From positions 6,392,694 through 6,456,693 of the forward strand of contig NW_004624783.1 of NCBI RefSeq assembly GCF_000247695.1: a DNA stretch of 64,000 nucleotides, read 5' to 3'. Numbering within the stretch: the stretch's first letter is position 1; each line of letters begins with the position of its first letter. A program made the position numbers and the translations under genes. The notes under the pieces were generated by a model. The model was not told the origin of the DNA, did no database searches, and saw nothing but the letters and a program-made list of their open reading frames with translations. Below, piece by piece: positions 1 to 11,721 of the stretch. The stretch is from Heterocephalus glaber (lineage: Eukaryota; Chordata; Mammalia; Rodentia; Bathyergidae).

Positions 1-174
1 CCTTATTTACACTTTTAGTTTTTCACACCAGAGAAACTATTCAGTATTTACACATGTGTGTCCTATTTATTTCACTTAAGAGTGTGGCCTCATTGTGCAT
101 CCATTTAGCTATAAATGTCTCTAGTTTCTCGTTCTTTATGCCTCTTTTTAATATTTATTTATTTATTTGTTTGT

Positions 175-250
175 TTGGTACTGAGGATTGAACTTGGGAT
201 CTTCTTCTTGCGAGGCAGGCGGCAACACCACTGAGCTAAATCCCCAGCCT
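175..250 (-). repeat. ID-like SINE (young type)
   Basis: Ends in tggtactgaggattgaac on the + strand. The A-box side 'actgagctaaatccccagcc' marks the 5' end. tRNA-derived, about 75 nt. Confidence 0.9.
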
Positions 251-262
251 GCCTCTTTTTTA

Positions 263-372
263 TTTTTGAGACAGAGTCTGGCTAAATTCTCCAGGGGAGA
301 CTCAAACTTACAATCCTCCTGCCTCAGCCTCCCAGAGTGCTGGGATTACAAGTGTGCATCATCACACCTGGG
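263..372 (-). repeat. B1-related SINE, no 29-nt duplication
   Basis: 'tttttgagacagagtctg' to 'catcatcacacctggg'. The second half lacks the duplicated 'actacatag' unit, so this is an older form. Confidence 0.85.
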
Positions 373-479
373 TGGACACCGTCTTTGAGAGGAAATGATA
401 AAGCAAAAATTTTAAACATCTGATAGCTTTATGCAGAGAATTGGTATGATAGAAGAGCTAACTTCAATTAGATAATGTA

Positions 480-560
480 GGGCCAAGGATTTAGCTCAGT
501 GGTTTCACCTCTGTGCAAGCGCAAGGACCCGAGTTCAATCCCCGGTACCAAAAAAACAAA
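480..560 (+). repeat. ID-like SINE (young type)
   Basis: 'ggccaaggatttagctcagt' to ccccggtacc and A tail. Possible target duplication ttagataat before and after. Confidence 0.92.
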
Positions 561-737
561 ATTAGATAATTTAGAAAGGCCTCTGAAGATCCAGGTATAG
601 CCAAGGGTGGGATCACAGGGCTTGAATGTTAAAGGCTGTGGCATGTTAAAGGCTTGAATTTCATTTTAAATGTAATGAATAGGCCATTGGAAGGTTCTAA
701 GCAGGAGAGTGAAAGGTCATACCCCGCCCCCCGCCGC

Positions 738-814
738 TTTGGTATTGAGGATCGAACTCAGGACCTTGCACTTGCAAGGCAGGCATGTTGCCACTGAGCA
801 AAATCCACAGCCTT
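738..814 (-). repeat. ID-like SINE
   Basis: 'ggtattgaggatcgaactca' to 'gagcaaaatccacagcc'. Confidence 0.88.
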
Positions 815-980
815 AGGTTTTTGGTTTTTTTTTTAAATTGTGATTCTGCTGTAGAGAAAAACAGGGTGATGGATACAAGCAATTGCCAGCAATTGCCACC
901 ATTGACCTGGTGGTTTGGAAGAATATTTGAGTGAATGAATGAGTGAATGTCCGCTTTAGTTGCACCCTCATATCTAAGTA

Positions 981-1290
981 CAGCTGGCCCTTTGATTCTA
1001 AGGATTCCTCATCCACTGATTGAACCAATCATGGATTGAAAATAATTGTATCTACAGAACCTGTACGTATTTTTCTTGTCATTATCCCAGAGCAATATAG
1101 TATAACAACTATTCATATAGGATGTACATTGTACTAGTTACATGTAATCTAGAGGTGATGAAGGATGTGTGTAGGTTGTATCCACATACCATGCCTTTTT
1201 ATATAAGGGACTGAGCATTTGCAGATTTTGGTATCCTCCGTTGGAACCAGAGTCTGGAACTCCTCCCCCTTGGATACTGAGAAATGACTA
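981..1290 (+). mobile_element. TcMar-Tigger-type MITE (MER2-like), near full length
   Basis: The left end cagctggccctttgattcta and the right end ggatactgagaaatgacta are inverted-repeat ends of the Tigger-derived 'cagttggccctccgtatcc' family. TA dinucleotides flank both ends (979-980 and 1291-1292), matching the TA target duplication of Tc1/mariner elements. The interior carries the family's 'ttcttgtcattat' and 'tatataagggact' segments. The family name is from memory. Confidence 0.75.
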
Positions 1291-1338
1291 TATAGCAAGT
1301 ATGTATGATTGACTTCTTCCAGTTGTAGATTTGCTAGT

Positions 1339-1735
1339 GTCTTAGTTATTTTTCTCTCATTGCTGAGACAAAATACCTGACACCAAAGTTAAAGGGAGGA
1401 AGGGTTTATTTAGCACACAGTTTGTTAAGGGTTCAGTCTATAATCGGCTGGCTCCAAGGCAGGTTGGCATGGCAGATGGGCATTGCAGAGGAGAAAGAGT
1501 TCATTGCAGGCAGAAGGTAGCAAAGCAAGCAAGGGACCTTAGCTTCTTTCTGCCCCTTTTATACTCTGTCTAGGCTACCTGGTTTAAGGCACTGTCAAAC
1601 CAATCAGTGGACCAATTTAGTAATCACACACCCTTAATCCCACCATCACGCACTCTAGATCCAGCCACCTCTGAAAAAAGCCCCACCTATGACTGCATGA
1701 GGCTTGAGGGGGACATCTAGACACAAGCAATATCA
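1339..1735 (-). mobile_element. MaLR-like (ERVL-type) solo LTR
   Basis: Read on the minus strand the element begins TGATATTGCTTGTGTC and ends ...ACTAAGACA, the TG...CA boundaries of an LTR. Landmarks such as 'gacaaaatacctgacacc' and 'gaggaagggtttattta' resemble the reverse complement of mammalian MaLR LTRs. A related copy lies at 47701-48262. No coding sequence is attached. A 5-bp target duplication is not clear (gctag versus gctga). Confidence 0.6.
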
Positions 1736-2625
1736 GCTGAGTAGGCATTTTGGAGAGGACAAGGCAAAGGATTTGCTAGAGACTGGTAATAGTGATGGCT
1801 CTTAAATCTTGAGTAAGAAAATGAAAATAAGAAGACTGGTAGGTAGGAAGAAGATAGGAGAATCATTGGGTTAGCGTTCACACACAAAAGAATAGTTCAT
1901 GGAGTGGGAAGTCCTTGGCAAGGATAGGAGACTGATAGGAGAGGGGATGTCTGAATTTGTGGTAGCGGAGGAGGAGCTGTTTGTAGGGGTGGTAAAATTC
2001 AAGGTATGTCCTGGGAAATGCAAAGAGGAATGAGGTAGAGGAAAGGTCATTGAAAAGCATAAGGAACTGAGAGGCCAGGGTTCCAGGAGTGTGGTCCTTA
2101 TGGTAATGTCACTAGAAATGACAAGAGTTGGGGTGATGAAACTTGGATGCTGAAGTTCTCTGTGAGGGAAGAATCCAGTGGTCAGTCTGGCCCAACTGAT
2201 AACAAAAACCTGTTAGTGACCTGTTTATCTAAATCCCCATCCCATTCTGTCTTGTATTAGTCAGAATAAAGGTATTACATTAGCTTCCCTCCCACCCTGT
2301 CTTTTAAGTGTAACCTTGTCTTTGCATATGCTTTTTACTACTGGAGACATTTGCCAATTACTTTTTGAAGTGGACTTATGCCGGTGTGAATTCTACTTTT
2401 GATAATTCACCATTATATAATTTTTCCATTTGCTCTGTAAAAATTCCATCTTTCTTACTGCCTAGGGTTCCTACTTGAAAGTGACTTTTAGCTTTGAAGC
2501 TGGTTATTCTGATATATTTTTGCCATTAAATCAATTTCTTTCCCTTTAGGATTTGGTATCAGAATAAAAACGTATTTTTGGTTTCTTTTTAGTTAAACTG
2601 AAATTCTTTTAAAAACAGACTCATC

Positions 2626-2718
2626 GGCCTGGGGATTTAGCTCAGTGGTTTCGCTGCCTGCTGCGCAAGTGCAAGGACCAGAGTTCAATCCCCGGTACCA
2701 AAAAAATAAATAAATAGA
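2626..2718 (+). repeat. ID-like SINE (young type)
   Basis: Full body with B box 'gagttcaatcc' and (AAAT)n tail. Flanked by 'acagactcat' on both sides (target duplication). Confidence 0.93.
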
Positions 2719-2977
2719 AATGAAAACAGACTCATGTCTTGGTTCCCTTTGAAAAACTTGTTCACATAGTTAAGATTTGTTTATGTTCCTATTGTTGGTG
2801 ATACCCATATTGTTAGAAATAACTTTAGAGATTATCTTATTTGCCTCATTTTGAAGATGGGGAAAAATAAATGAGGCTGAAATATATCACTACTTAGTAG
2901 TTGCAGAGTCTGGCTTCTATCCTAGTTTTTGTTTTGTTTTTCACCATACCAAATACAGTCAGAATGGCTTTGTCTAC

Positions 2978-3055
2978 CCCCTGGTACTGGGGATTAAACC
3001 CAAGACCTCATGCATGCTTTGCAAGTGCTCTAGCACTGGCCAACATCCCCAGCCC
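2978..3055 (-). repeat. ID SINE (old type)
   Basis: 'tggtactggggattaaaccc' with 'gcaagtgctctagcactgg', the old ID body. Confidence 0.8.
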
Positions 3056-3140
3056 TTTTTTTTAATGGATTTATATATATATTTTTTGGTGTGGTACTTG
3101 AGATTCAACCAAGGAACATTTGTACTAAGCTGTATCCATC

Positions 3141-3250
3141 CAAGAGTCTTGCTAATTCACTTAGTTGCCCAGGCTAGGCTTGAACTTCCTATCCTTCTGC
3201 CTCAGCCTTGCAGAGTGCTGGGATTACAGTTGTGTGTCACCATGCCTGGA
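3141..3250 (-). repeat. B1-related SINE, no 29-nt duplication
   Basis: 'agttgcccaggctaggcttg' to 'gtgtgtcaccatgcctgg'. Confidence 0.85.
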
Positions 3251-3255
3251 TTTAC

Positions 3256-3340
3256 TTTTTTTTTTGGTACCAGGGATTGAATTTGGGACCTTGCACTTTT
3301 GAGGCAGGTGGCAGAACCACTGAGCTAAATCCCCAGCCCT
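3256..3340 (-). repeat. ID-like SINE (young type) with clear target duplication
   Basis: 'tttttggtaccagggattga' to 'aaatccccagccc'. 'ggatttacttttt' occurs on both sides. Confidence 0.93.
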
Positions 3341-3347
3341 CGGATTT

Positions 3348-3690
3348 ACTTTTTGAGACAGAGTCTTGCTGAGTTGTCCAGGCCAGCCACGAGTTTAGCA
3401 ATCTTCCTGCCTCAGCCACTGCCCCACCCCCACCCCCTTCCTGGGATTACAGCATGTGCCACTGTCCCTAGCTCTAGAATGATCTTTTAAATTTATAACT
3501 GTTATAGTAATTGTATTTTCTCCTCTCCCCCCACTCGCCCTCCTCCTTCTTTGTTTTTTTTTTTGGAGGGGGGAGGGTTGGTTTTGGAGACAGGGTCTCA
3601 CTATGTAGTTCAGGGTGGCCTTGAACTCACTATGTAGCCCTTGAACTTGTGGCGATCCTCCTGCCCAGCCACTACATCAGGCCCAGCCAG
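3348..3690 (-). repeat. Two B1-related SINEs in tandem
   Basis: The first (3350-3473) has a C-rich internal expansion. The second (3580-3688) has the 29-nt duplication in part ('ttgaactcactatgtagccc'). Confidence 0.8.
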
Positions 3691-3763
3691 TAATTGTATT
3701 TTCCATTTCCAGTGTGATATGGTTATAGAGAACACAATATCTCTAAATCATAAGATCCTTTGA

Positions 3764-3980
3764 AGCTGGGTGTTGTGGCACATGACTGTAATCTCAGCAC
3801 TTGGAAGGCTGGGGCAGAAAGATTGCCTCAGTTCAAGGCCAGCCTGAACTACATAGTGAGACCATGTCTCAAGAAACCCAAAAATCCTCAGAGGGTTGAG
3901 AATGCAGTTCAGTGGTAGAGCACTTGCCTGACGTGTTAGAAGCCCTGGGTTCAATCCCCAGCATCACCAAAAACCAAACC
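3764..3980 (+). repeat. B1-ID composite SINE (B1-dID type)
   Basis: A B1 head (3764-3885) runs directly into an old-type ID ('cagtggtagagcacttgcct', 'gggttcaatccccagcatc') with no A-tail or target duplication between. This is the chimeric arrangement known from several rodent families. Confidence 0.75.
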
Positions 3981-4078
3981 AGGGACTGGGGATTTAGTTC
4001 AGTGGTTCTGCTGCCTGCCTTGCAAGTGCAAGGTCCCGAGTTAGACCTGGAACCAAAAACAAAACAAAACAAAAAATC
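3981..4078 (+). repeat. ID-like SINE (young type)
   Basis: 'gggactggggatttagttca' to an A/C tail. The B box is damaged ('gagttagacctgg'). Confidence 0.9.
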
Positions 4079-4239
4079 CAAAACAAACAACCAAAACAGT
4101 CCTCTGATATTTTTTTCTTCCCATGATTTTCTTGACAGTTCCTAAAGGATTAAGAGATAGATATGTAGGACAGAGACTTTCATTTTACCATAAGGAAAGT
4201 GAGATGGAATTATGTGGCCAAGCTCATTAAGACAAAACT

Positions 4240-4425
4240 ATAACATTACTGAGTCCTTACTGTGTGCCAGTTACTGTTCAAATGCTTTACATATATTGAC
4301 TTATTTAATCTGCATGACAGTCATATGACATGTAGAAAATATTATTTAATCTAGCTTCAGGAATGAGAGATTAAGCAGCCTGCTGAAGGCTCACATTGTG
4401 GAACTTAGCAGTCTGTTACCTGATC
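4240..4425 (-). repeat. MIR SINE
   Basis: 'ctgagtccttactgtgtgcc', 'tgctttacatatattgactt' and 'atttaatctgcatgacag' match the reverse complement of the MIR 3' half and core, continuing to the 'aggaatgagagattaagcag' block. Confidence 0.7.
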
Positions 4426-5189
4426 TTTCAACTGTGACCTTTTATTAAGAATGGTAAAGACTTGAAATTGGATCTTATGATTTCAAATTGAGTGTATTCT
4501 ATACTGTCCTGCTTCTAACCATGAATATACATACTGCCAGATTCCAACAGGGTAGTTAAATGAATGATCAGATTGAAAGTTAAACTATGGAGATGAGAAA
4601 GAGGCCACAGACTTCCAAATATAGGCAAGTAGGCTGAAGGTTTTGGTAATCCACTAGGTTGGGTAGGGGGTTATATGGTTAAAGGATAACACTGCACATT
4701 TTCTTAGTTATAAATAAACTTTCCTATCCATCCAGCCTATCCCTCAGATTCCATATTATCAGAGAGAAAGGAAGAAACAGAAAAGAGGACCCCTTGTTGA
4801 ATTTGGATCTCCTGAACACAGGATCGATCAGAAGTTCCCATGACACAGGGCATTGACAGCTCCTTGCTTGGTTCTTCACCTGACAGCATGGGTCCATCTC
4901 CCTGAGTAGGAAAGGCCTAGCTCTCTGAAGAGACTTCCGCCCAGATGCAGGCTGCCACAGGCTGGGCCTGGCTGGCAGAGGTAAGGTGAAAAGCTATGAG
5001 AGTGTGCACTAATGCACACAGCTAGCATATGGCTGTCACCAGTGAGGCCAGTGTCGTCTCCACACCTGGTTTACACTCCAGCTGTGCTAGGAACTGAGAT
5101 CCAAGTTATACCCTTAAAAAATGTATAGACTGAGATACTGCAAAGAAAGATAAGGTTCTATCATAAGTATAAATGAAGAAAAGGATTTT

Positions 5190-5373
5190 TAGTGCTGGGG
5201 ATTGAACCCAGGGCCTTGTGCTTATTGCTAAGTGTACACTGTACCACTGAGCTGTACCTCCTAGCCCCTAAATATATATATTTTTTATCTCTTTTTTTCC
5301 TGTACTGGGGATCAAACTCAGGACCTTGTGCTTTTGAGGCAGGCACGGTGCCACTGAGCTAAATCCCCAGCTC
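5190..5373 (-). repeat. Old ID followed by young ID-like SINE
   Basis: The old type (5190-5267) has 'gtaccactgagctgtacctc'. The young type (5299-5372) has 'tactggggatcaaactcagg'. Same orientation, AT-rich spacer. Confidence 0.85.
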
Positions 5374-6343
5374 CCCCAAAGTATATTTTGAACAGTCAAT
5401 CCTACTTAAAAATGTAGAGTTAATCGATTTCGTTGCAGTCTTCACATATATGGACATTTGTCTTGATAGAATATCAGGATGACTTAATGTTTTTCCTTGT
5501 TGTTTTCTCGCAGGAATTCATAAATGTATCATTACATTACATCAGCCACAGCTGCCTCAATCCTCTCAGTTCAGGCTCATTTTATCCCTGGGAGATACCA
5601 GTACCATTTTTTGCCTCTTGTACTTTTCACCTACTTGCCTTAGGATGGATTTGCCTTATTTTCTTAAGTCATTTGTTTAACTTCTCATTTCAAGATACTT
5701 CTGATTCTAGGTGAAATTTATGGATAGGTGATTGGCCCCTGATAATTTCATTATCCATAAATTTAATCATCAATATCCTCTCAGAGGAGACACAAGTGAA
5801 ATATAATAGTGAATTTTGCCTCTTTTATATTAACTCCAATATCAGAAGTTACTAAAAAATGTACACTACTTTATACAGACCCCTTTCTAGGATTGGACAC
5901 TGAAATAAAAACCAGTTTTCAGCATGACTCAGCATGATAATATTTACCTTCTCTTCCTGTTAGCCTGAGAGTCAAGATACTTGTTATTCTAGAGCAGCTG
6001 AGTATTGGAGTGGAACAAGCAAAAGCATGACATACTTTTTTATTATAATAACCTGTGCTTTTTATGTTTTTAAAACATAGCTTTGTATCAGCTAAGCATG
6101 ATTTAGATTCCTCCAGAATTATAAATCCCTTCTGCTAAAAGATACAGGACAGAGGTGGTGAGCCTTTTTTAGCTAGATATTTATTCTATTGTCTCCGCCC
6201 CCCCCCCCAACAAGTTGCTAAAGCATTGCCAGAAGATAATTGTCCAAAAGATTAAAAGAGTTCTGGATTTTTTCTGGTTACATCATTAGAATATATCTGG
6301 AAGTGGAAAAAAACACTAATTCATGTAGATTAAAAATGACTTG

Positions 6344-6424
6344 CTGGGCTGGGGGAATAGCTCATTGGTAGCGAGCTTGCCTGGCACTGGAGAGGCCATG
6401 GTTTGAATCCTAGCACTGTATGAG
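6344..6424 (+). repeat. ID SINE (old type)
   Basis: 'ggctgggggaatagctcatt' to 'tttgaatcctagcactg'. Confidence 0.82.
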
Positions 6425-6429
6425 GGAAG

Positions 6430-6905
6430 AAAAAAGACTTTCTGCTTCCACTTATGCTTCCATTTCAAAATACATTCTCTTAAAATCTCTTTAAAGTAGC
6501 TCCTGATTGAATGGAAACAAGTGTTGGTAAAGTCCTTTTGTTGCAGACATGTTCATTAGTGCACTGATAGCATTGCCAAAGGAAGGCAGCCATGCCAGGG
6601 CAAACATGCTCAGTCCTGAGGACACTCCTCCTCTGAATTCCTGCCCTGTTGTTTCCCAGCCTCCTCCCCTCCTCATCCAGAAGTTTCATCATTGGCATTG
6701 TTGTCCAGAATATAAATGGCTTTTCCAGAAACACTCTCCACAGCTTGTCCAAGAACAAATGTAAAGGAGATACACTGCTTTCCATTGATTTGCTTGGATT
6801 TTTAAAAATAATTTTAAAATGTCTGGTAACCACCATGAATGTAATCATTATGTACACCAAATGTGCACTAATGAAAATTAAAAATGTTTGGTATAAAAAA
6901 AGATC
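6430..6905 (+). other. Possible processed retrocopy 3' end, parent unknown
   Basis: Unique, evenly composed sequence ending in attaaaaatgtttggtat and an A7 run, which resembles a poly(A) signal and tail. Short frames occur on both strands; none matches a family I know. Could equally be ordinary intron. Confidence 0.2.
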
Positions 6906-6990
6906 ACTTAAATCTGGAAAGTGTTTTCTGATAGTATTGGTCTGGTGGTGCCTGTTTCCCAAAGACAAGGTTATAAACTCAGATTCTGCC

Positions 6991-7138
6991 AGTGTGGTAC
7001 CACATGCCTGTAATCCCAGCACTTGGGAGCCTGAGGTGGGATTGCCATGATTTGAAGGTCACCCTGGGTTACTACATAGTGAGTTTAAGGCCAGCCTGGA
7101 CTACATAGCAAGATCCTCTCTGAAAATAAACAAACAGT
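6991..7138 (+). repeat. B1 SINE with 29-nt duplication
   Basis: Target duplication 'tcagattctgcc' at both ends. Contains 'tactacatagtgagtttaag' and 'gactacatagcaagatcc'. Confidence 0.92.
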
Positions 7139-7410
7139 TCAGATTCTGCCTACTTTGGACTAGTCAGTGGGTTTTGTGGCTCTTCATGGTATTTTAGCAT
7201 GTTGGTAGTGTTGTATTCTGCAGAGTAGTTCTGTACCTAAAAATGCTGCCTTACACTGTTAATTTCCTTTAGTGACTTCAGCATTGAACATTCATTTTGA
7301 GTCCTCTGTTCTCAGAGTTTTGGCCATTGTTACTAAATCCTAGATTTTTGGCACTGGTAGTGATTAGAAATAGAGAAAGGGTGGAGATTTTGGAGATCAC
7401 ACAATCTAGC

Positions 7411-7473
7411 TTTCTCTCTCCCTCTCTCTCTCTCTCTCTCCCTCCCTCCCTCCCTCCCTCTCTCTCTCTCTCT
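7411..7473. repeat. (CT)n / (CCCT)n simple repeat
   Basis: Pure pyrimidine stretch: CT dinucleotides around a (CCCT)5 core. Confidence 0.95.
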
Positions 7474-7481
7474 GTAGGTAA

Positions 7482-7565
7482 AGAAACAGAGGCACAGAAG
7501 TGAAATTTAGATTAAATGATTAGCCTAGGGCCTGCAGTTGAGGAGAGTTGGGGGTAGAACCCTTG
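7482..7565 (-). repeat. MIR fragment
   Basis: 'aaagaaacagaggcacagaa' followed by a 'gattagcctagggcctgcag' block resembles the reverse MIR core. It sits directly beside the (CT)n tract. Confidence 0.5.
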
Positions 7566-7904
7566 TCCTGTTTAATATTTTGCTGTCTGCTTCTGCCCTG
7601 TGTCCCAGAACTCAGAGAGTCTTTTACAGGCCACTGGGGACTGGGCTCCAACCTGTCTATTACTAAAGCATATGTACACAAAGTTCTTTTTGGCCCTCTC
7701 CATTATGTACTCCTGGACTCAACTGGGCCAAATCTAGATTTAATTGAAAACAGTGTAGAAGCTATTATTGATTCCAAACGTACATTCAAAGCCACAGTCA
7801 ACGAGAGAGGCACCTTAATCTTTCAAAAGCAGTTTTGATTATTACAGCTCTTCACCATAGCTAGCTCACTCCTTCCTTCCCTCACCTTTGCCCACCCCCT
7901 CAAC

Positions 7905-7960
7905 CCCCGCCCCCCCCCCCCCTTCTCTTGCCCCCTCCCCCTCTCCTTCTCTCTTTCACT
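7905..7960. repeat. C-rich / polypyrimidine tract
   Basis: A run of about 18 C within C/T-only DNA, followed directly by a truncated ID SINE. Confidence 0.9.
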
Positions 7961-8010
7961 GAGGATCAAACTCAGGACCCAGTGCTTACAAGTTAGGCAT
8001 GGCATCAAAT
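7953..8010 (-). repeat. Truncated ID-like SINE
   Basis: 'actgaggatcaaactcagga', then decays before the A box. Confidence 0.6.
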
Positions 8011-8291
8011 TGTTGAAGCTTAACTTCCCTGTAGTATTCCCATTCCATTTGTCTGAAATGTGACATTCCCCATTTTTTCTCTACCACTGTGGTGCTGTGA
8101 GCTGATTGAGCTGTCCTTCAACTAGCCACCTTCTTATTTATTTATTTTTTATTTCTTTTCCTTCTTATTTATTTTTAAAATGGTAACAGTTTATTTGAAA
8201 AAATAAAAGTGAAGAGTGAGGAAGAACCTGGCAATGCAGAGCGAGCTTGAGCCAAGTAAAAAAGGAAAAAGCAAGATAAAAGTACACCCTG

Positions 8292-8436
8292 AAGCTTGGT
8301 GTGGTGGCGCAAGCCTGTAATCCCAGCACTTGGGAGGCTGAGGCAGGAGGATTGCTGTGAGTTCAAGGCCAGCCTGGGCTACATAGTGAGTCCAAGGCCA
8401 ATCTGAACTACATAGCAAGACCCTGTCACCAAAAAA
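8292..8436 (+). repeat. B1 SINE with 29-nt duplication
   Basis: The target duplication 'agtacaccctg' flanks it perfectly (8281-8291 and 8437-8447). Confidence 0.95.
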
Positions 8437-8504
8437 AGTACACCCTGGAGAACACAGTGTGGGCTATTGCGAGGAAAGCCACAATAGCCTTTTTATTTAT
8501 TTTT

Positions 8505-8586
8505 TATTTTTTGGTACCATGGATCGAACTTGGGTCCTTGCGCTTGCACAGCAGGCGTCGAAACCACTGAGCTAAATCCCCGGGCC
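8505..8586 (-). repeat. ID-like SINE (young type)
   Basis: 'tttggtaccatggatcgaac' to 'ctaaatccccgggccc'. Confidence 0.92.
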
Positions 8587-8639
8587 CTTCTTTTTATTTT
8601 TAAGACAAGCCATTTGTTAAGGACAAAAATCTCGATGGT

Positions 8640-8895
8640 GTGAATACTGTCCCATGATGGAGACTAGTTTTAGTGGGTTTCTGTCTCCCTTAAAAGAACC
8701 CCTGCTGCTTATCACCTCACCCCCTTGTTCCCTTCTCACTAACTTCTCTCCAGCTTCCTTCATGTCTTTTTGTTCTTCAAAGGCGTCAAGCAGAGTGGCT
8801 GCTCGAGCTGCCCAAGATACACGACTACCTCACCTCCTTCGGAGTATGGCACCTTCTCACAATAGTCAGCACAAGGGACATTTGCCATAGATGTT
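8640..8895 (-). pseudogene. Possible retropseudogene fragment, parent unknown
   Basis: On the minus strand two adjacent frames look protein-like: MANVPCADYCEKVPYSEGGE, and in another frame AATLLDAFEEQKDMKEAGEK. A frameshift between them is what a decayed gene copy would show. I do not recognise the parent. Confidence 0.2.
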
Positions 8896-8971
8896 GCTTC
8901 ACTAGGTGTTTTGAGAGCTCTAGTAGAGGCAGGGTTTTAAATACCAAGAATTCATTTTGTCTTTCTTCTTC

Positions 8972-9061
8972 TTTTTTTTTTTTTTTGGTACTGGGGATCA
9001 AACTCTGGACCTTGTGCTTTCGAGGCTGGCGGCAGAACCACTGATCTAAATCCCTGGCCCT
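8972..9061 (-). repeat. ID-like SINE (young type)
   Basis: Long T-run, then 'ggtactggggatcaaactct'. The target duplication aagaattcattttc is imperfect but visible on both sides. Confidence 0.92.
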
Positions 9062-9186
9062 AAGAATTCATTTTCATTCTTAATATTAGCTACAAGCAAA
9101 ACACTTTTCACTTGGTAGAACCATTGTCTTGAACTAAACCAGATAAGGGCTCACCTCACCACTGTTGCCTACTCATCAGAAAGTTT

Positions 9187-9290
9187 CCAGGGCTGTGGAT
9201 GTAGCTGACTGGTAGAGCACTTTCCTGGAATGCACAAGGCCTTGGGTTCTGTTCCTAGCCCTGAAAGTAAAAAAGAGAAAGAAAAAGAGG
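9187..9290 (+). repeat. ID SINE (old type)
   Basis: 'ggctgtggatgtagctgact' with 'gtagagcactttcctgg' and a GA-rich tail. Confidence 0.82.
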
Positions 9291-9572
9291 GAGGGAACAT
9301 TTCCTTGTAGTTGAGATAGCATATATTCCTGTATGTAACTGATCTTGAGGACTACATGCCTTATAAACCTGAAGGTCTTCTGATTTTTGTAATAAATTTG
9401 TATTATCTAAATGAAAGATTAAGATGTGAGATCACAAAATAGTTTTACTGATACTTTTCCTAAAAGGGTTTAGCACTAGCTAACCCATTGTATAACTAAG
9501 TCTACTTTAGATGCTTCATACTGCTTATAACTTTGAATTTGAAATTTTTTTTTAAACTACTAAAATTACACA

Positions 9573-9739
9573 TTGCAGCCAGGCATGGTGGTGCATGCCT
9601 GTCATCCCAGCACTTGGGAGGCTGAGGCAGGAGGATTGCCACTATTTGAGGCTAGCTTGGGCTACACAGTCATTTCAAAGCCAGCCTGAACTACATAGCA
9701 CGACCCTGTCTCTAAATAAAAAAACAAATAAAATAAAAT
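9573..9739 (+). repeat. B1 SINE with 29-nt duplication
   Basis: The target duplication 'aaaattacaca' flanks an (AAAT)-rich tail. Confidence 0.95.
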
Positions 9740-10294
9740 AAAATTACACAGAACAGAACTTTAGCAGGGTTAGAAGAGAGGTAGAAATAATGGGGAAATT
9801 TCTCAAAGTTGACTACCACTGTCACTTCTGGCCTTTTCACATTGCCATGATCCTAGTGCAGAGATGGTGGTAAAGGTGATGAGATTTGGAAAGTACAATG
9901 GAGAAAATGTTCCAGCTGAGAATTCACTGTTAACCTTTGTACATATTTGCTTCCATTTTCTTATCTATGTGCACATTTGTATAAAGAAAAACAGAGCAAA
10001 TAATGTACAAGTACTTTGTCTCTTTTTCAGAGGAATATAGTGTTAGGTAAATCACTTTTAATCACCTTTGACCTGTTTTGTTCTCTGTTCCTGCCATGAC
10101 GGTGGTCCTAGATTCTACCTAAATTACTTTGCAACTTTAATATATGTCTGGAACAGTTTTCCCATAGTCAAAGCATGGGGAGGAAGTATCATTGCTTCGT
10201 TTTAGTCTACTTAAATGGTATGATGGTGTATATATCATTCTGTTAACTTTAGAGCTTTTTTAAAAAAGACTTTTAAAAAAATCCTTTTTTAAAA

Positions 10295-10512
10295 AAAATC
10301 TTTTTAAAAATACCTTTAGATCTGTCCAAGTGGATTCATACTGGTCTAGTTCATTGTGTTTGACTGTATAGATTCCCAGTAGGGGGTTATTTAGTTTTAC
10401 AGTTCTATAGTTCTGGTCCTGTTGATAGGGCTAGATTTTGGCTTGTTGCTTTTATAAACAGTGCTGCTACAAATATTCTCATCTTGGACATCTATGAGTA
10501 CTTTTCTAGGAT
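10295..10512 (-). mobile_element. Degenerate L1M 3' UTR fragment
   Basis: 'cagtagggggttatttagtt', 'gttgatagggctagattt' and 'aaacagtgctgctacaaata' resemble antisense L1M 3' end sequence. Short and diverged. Confidence 0.45.
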
Positions 10513-10673
10513 CATACAGAATTTTTTTCCCTGATTTTTTTCCCTTTAGTATTAGAATTTGAACATTTCCATTAGGTTATTACAGTCTCTTCATAAACCA
10601 CATACTCCAGAGTCTAGACTTCAATATGTCTTTTATTTTCTTAGTGAAAAATTAATATTGGACACAAGGCTGT

Positions 10674-10789
10674 GTTTGGTTTTTGAGACAAGGTGTTGCT
10701 ATGTAGTCCAGGCTGGCCTCAGCAGTGATCCTCCTGCCTCAGCCTCCCGAGTATTGGGACTGCAGGCATGCACCACCATGCTGGGCATC
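10674..10789 (-). repeat. B1-related SINE, short form
   Basis: 'tttttgagacaaggtgttgc' to 'gcaccaccatgctgggc'; lacks the 29-nt repeat. Confidence 0.85.
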
Positions 10790-11164
10790 ACAAGGCTGTT
10801 TTTGCATCCAAGTAATTCAAACATTGCAGTGTTGTCTGTCTCTTTCTTTCCCATTCATTCATTCATTTTTATCTTTTTTTTTTGAATAAAAGAAGACAGT
10901 TTATTTGAAGATGGGGAAGGAAGGAGAGAGAGATGACAGACAGCTACTATGGAAGAGTAGGGAGAATTCAAAAGTGAATTGCTCTTCATTCTTTTAAAAC
11001 CAGAGCATTTGAGACTAATTATTGAAGTTTTGAAGATGAACTGTATTCTGCAGCAGCTGCTCTCTTGGATTTAGGTGTTGTTCCTTTGTTTAACCCATGC
11101 CTGAATCTGCAGTATACAATTTTTAGGTACCTTGTTTGATCATTCCTGGTGGACTTTTCCTTTT

Positions 11165-11247
11165 TTGTTTTTGGTACCAGGGATCAAACTCAGGACTTTG
11201 TGCTTGCGAGGCAGGCGCGGTGCCACTGAGCTAAATCCCTGGCCCAC
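11165..11247 (-). repeat. ID-like SINE (young type)
   Basis: 'tttttggtaccagggatcaa' to 'gagctaaatccctggccc'. 'cctggtgg' flanks both ends. Confidence 0.92.
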
Positions 11248-11721
11248 CTGGTGGTCTTTTAACCATGGCACTCCAGTTATACTTTTTGTGTTTGGCAGGG
11301 TGGCCACATTTGCTGCTGGTTGACTTCTGAAGATGGTAGGTGGTAGAGCCACTGCAGCACCACAGCAGCGCATCTTACTATGATGCTTTCCAAACACCAA
11401 CATCACTTGGTCAGCTCACTTCTGCCACTAAGACCAAAGAGTCACAGGGTTGTCTTGACAATAGTAGATGAAATTTGAAGCTATTTCAACACAGAGGATT
11501 TAAAAACAGAAATTAGAAGCAGGATTAGTACTTGGAGTGGCTGGAGCAAAGACTAGAATGCCAGAGATTTTGTGTTCACAATTGTGTCCCGTGCCCCCCC
11601 CCCCGTTTCTAACTCAAGGGAAGTGTCTTAAGATTTTAGAGACAACCTCTTTAGCAACTCAGCTGAGGCTCGTCTTCCCCTGCAACTCTGCATCTTTCTG
11701 TCTTTCCCTATCTTTTTTTTG

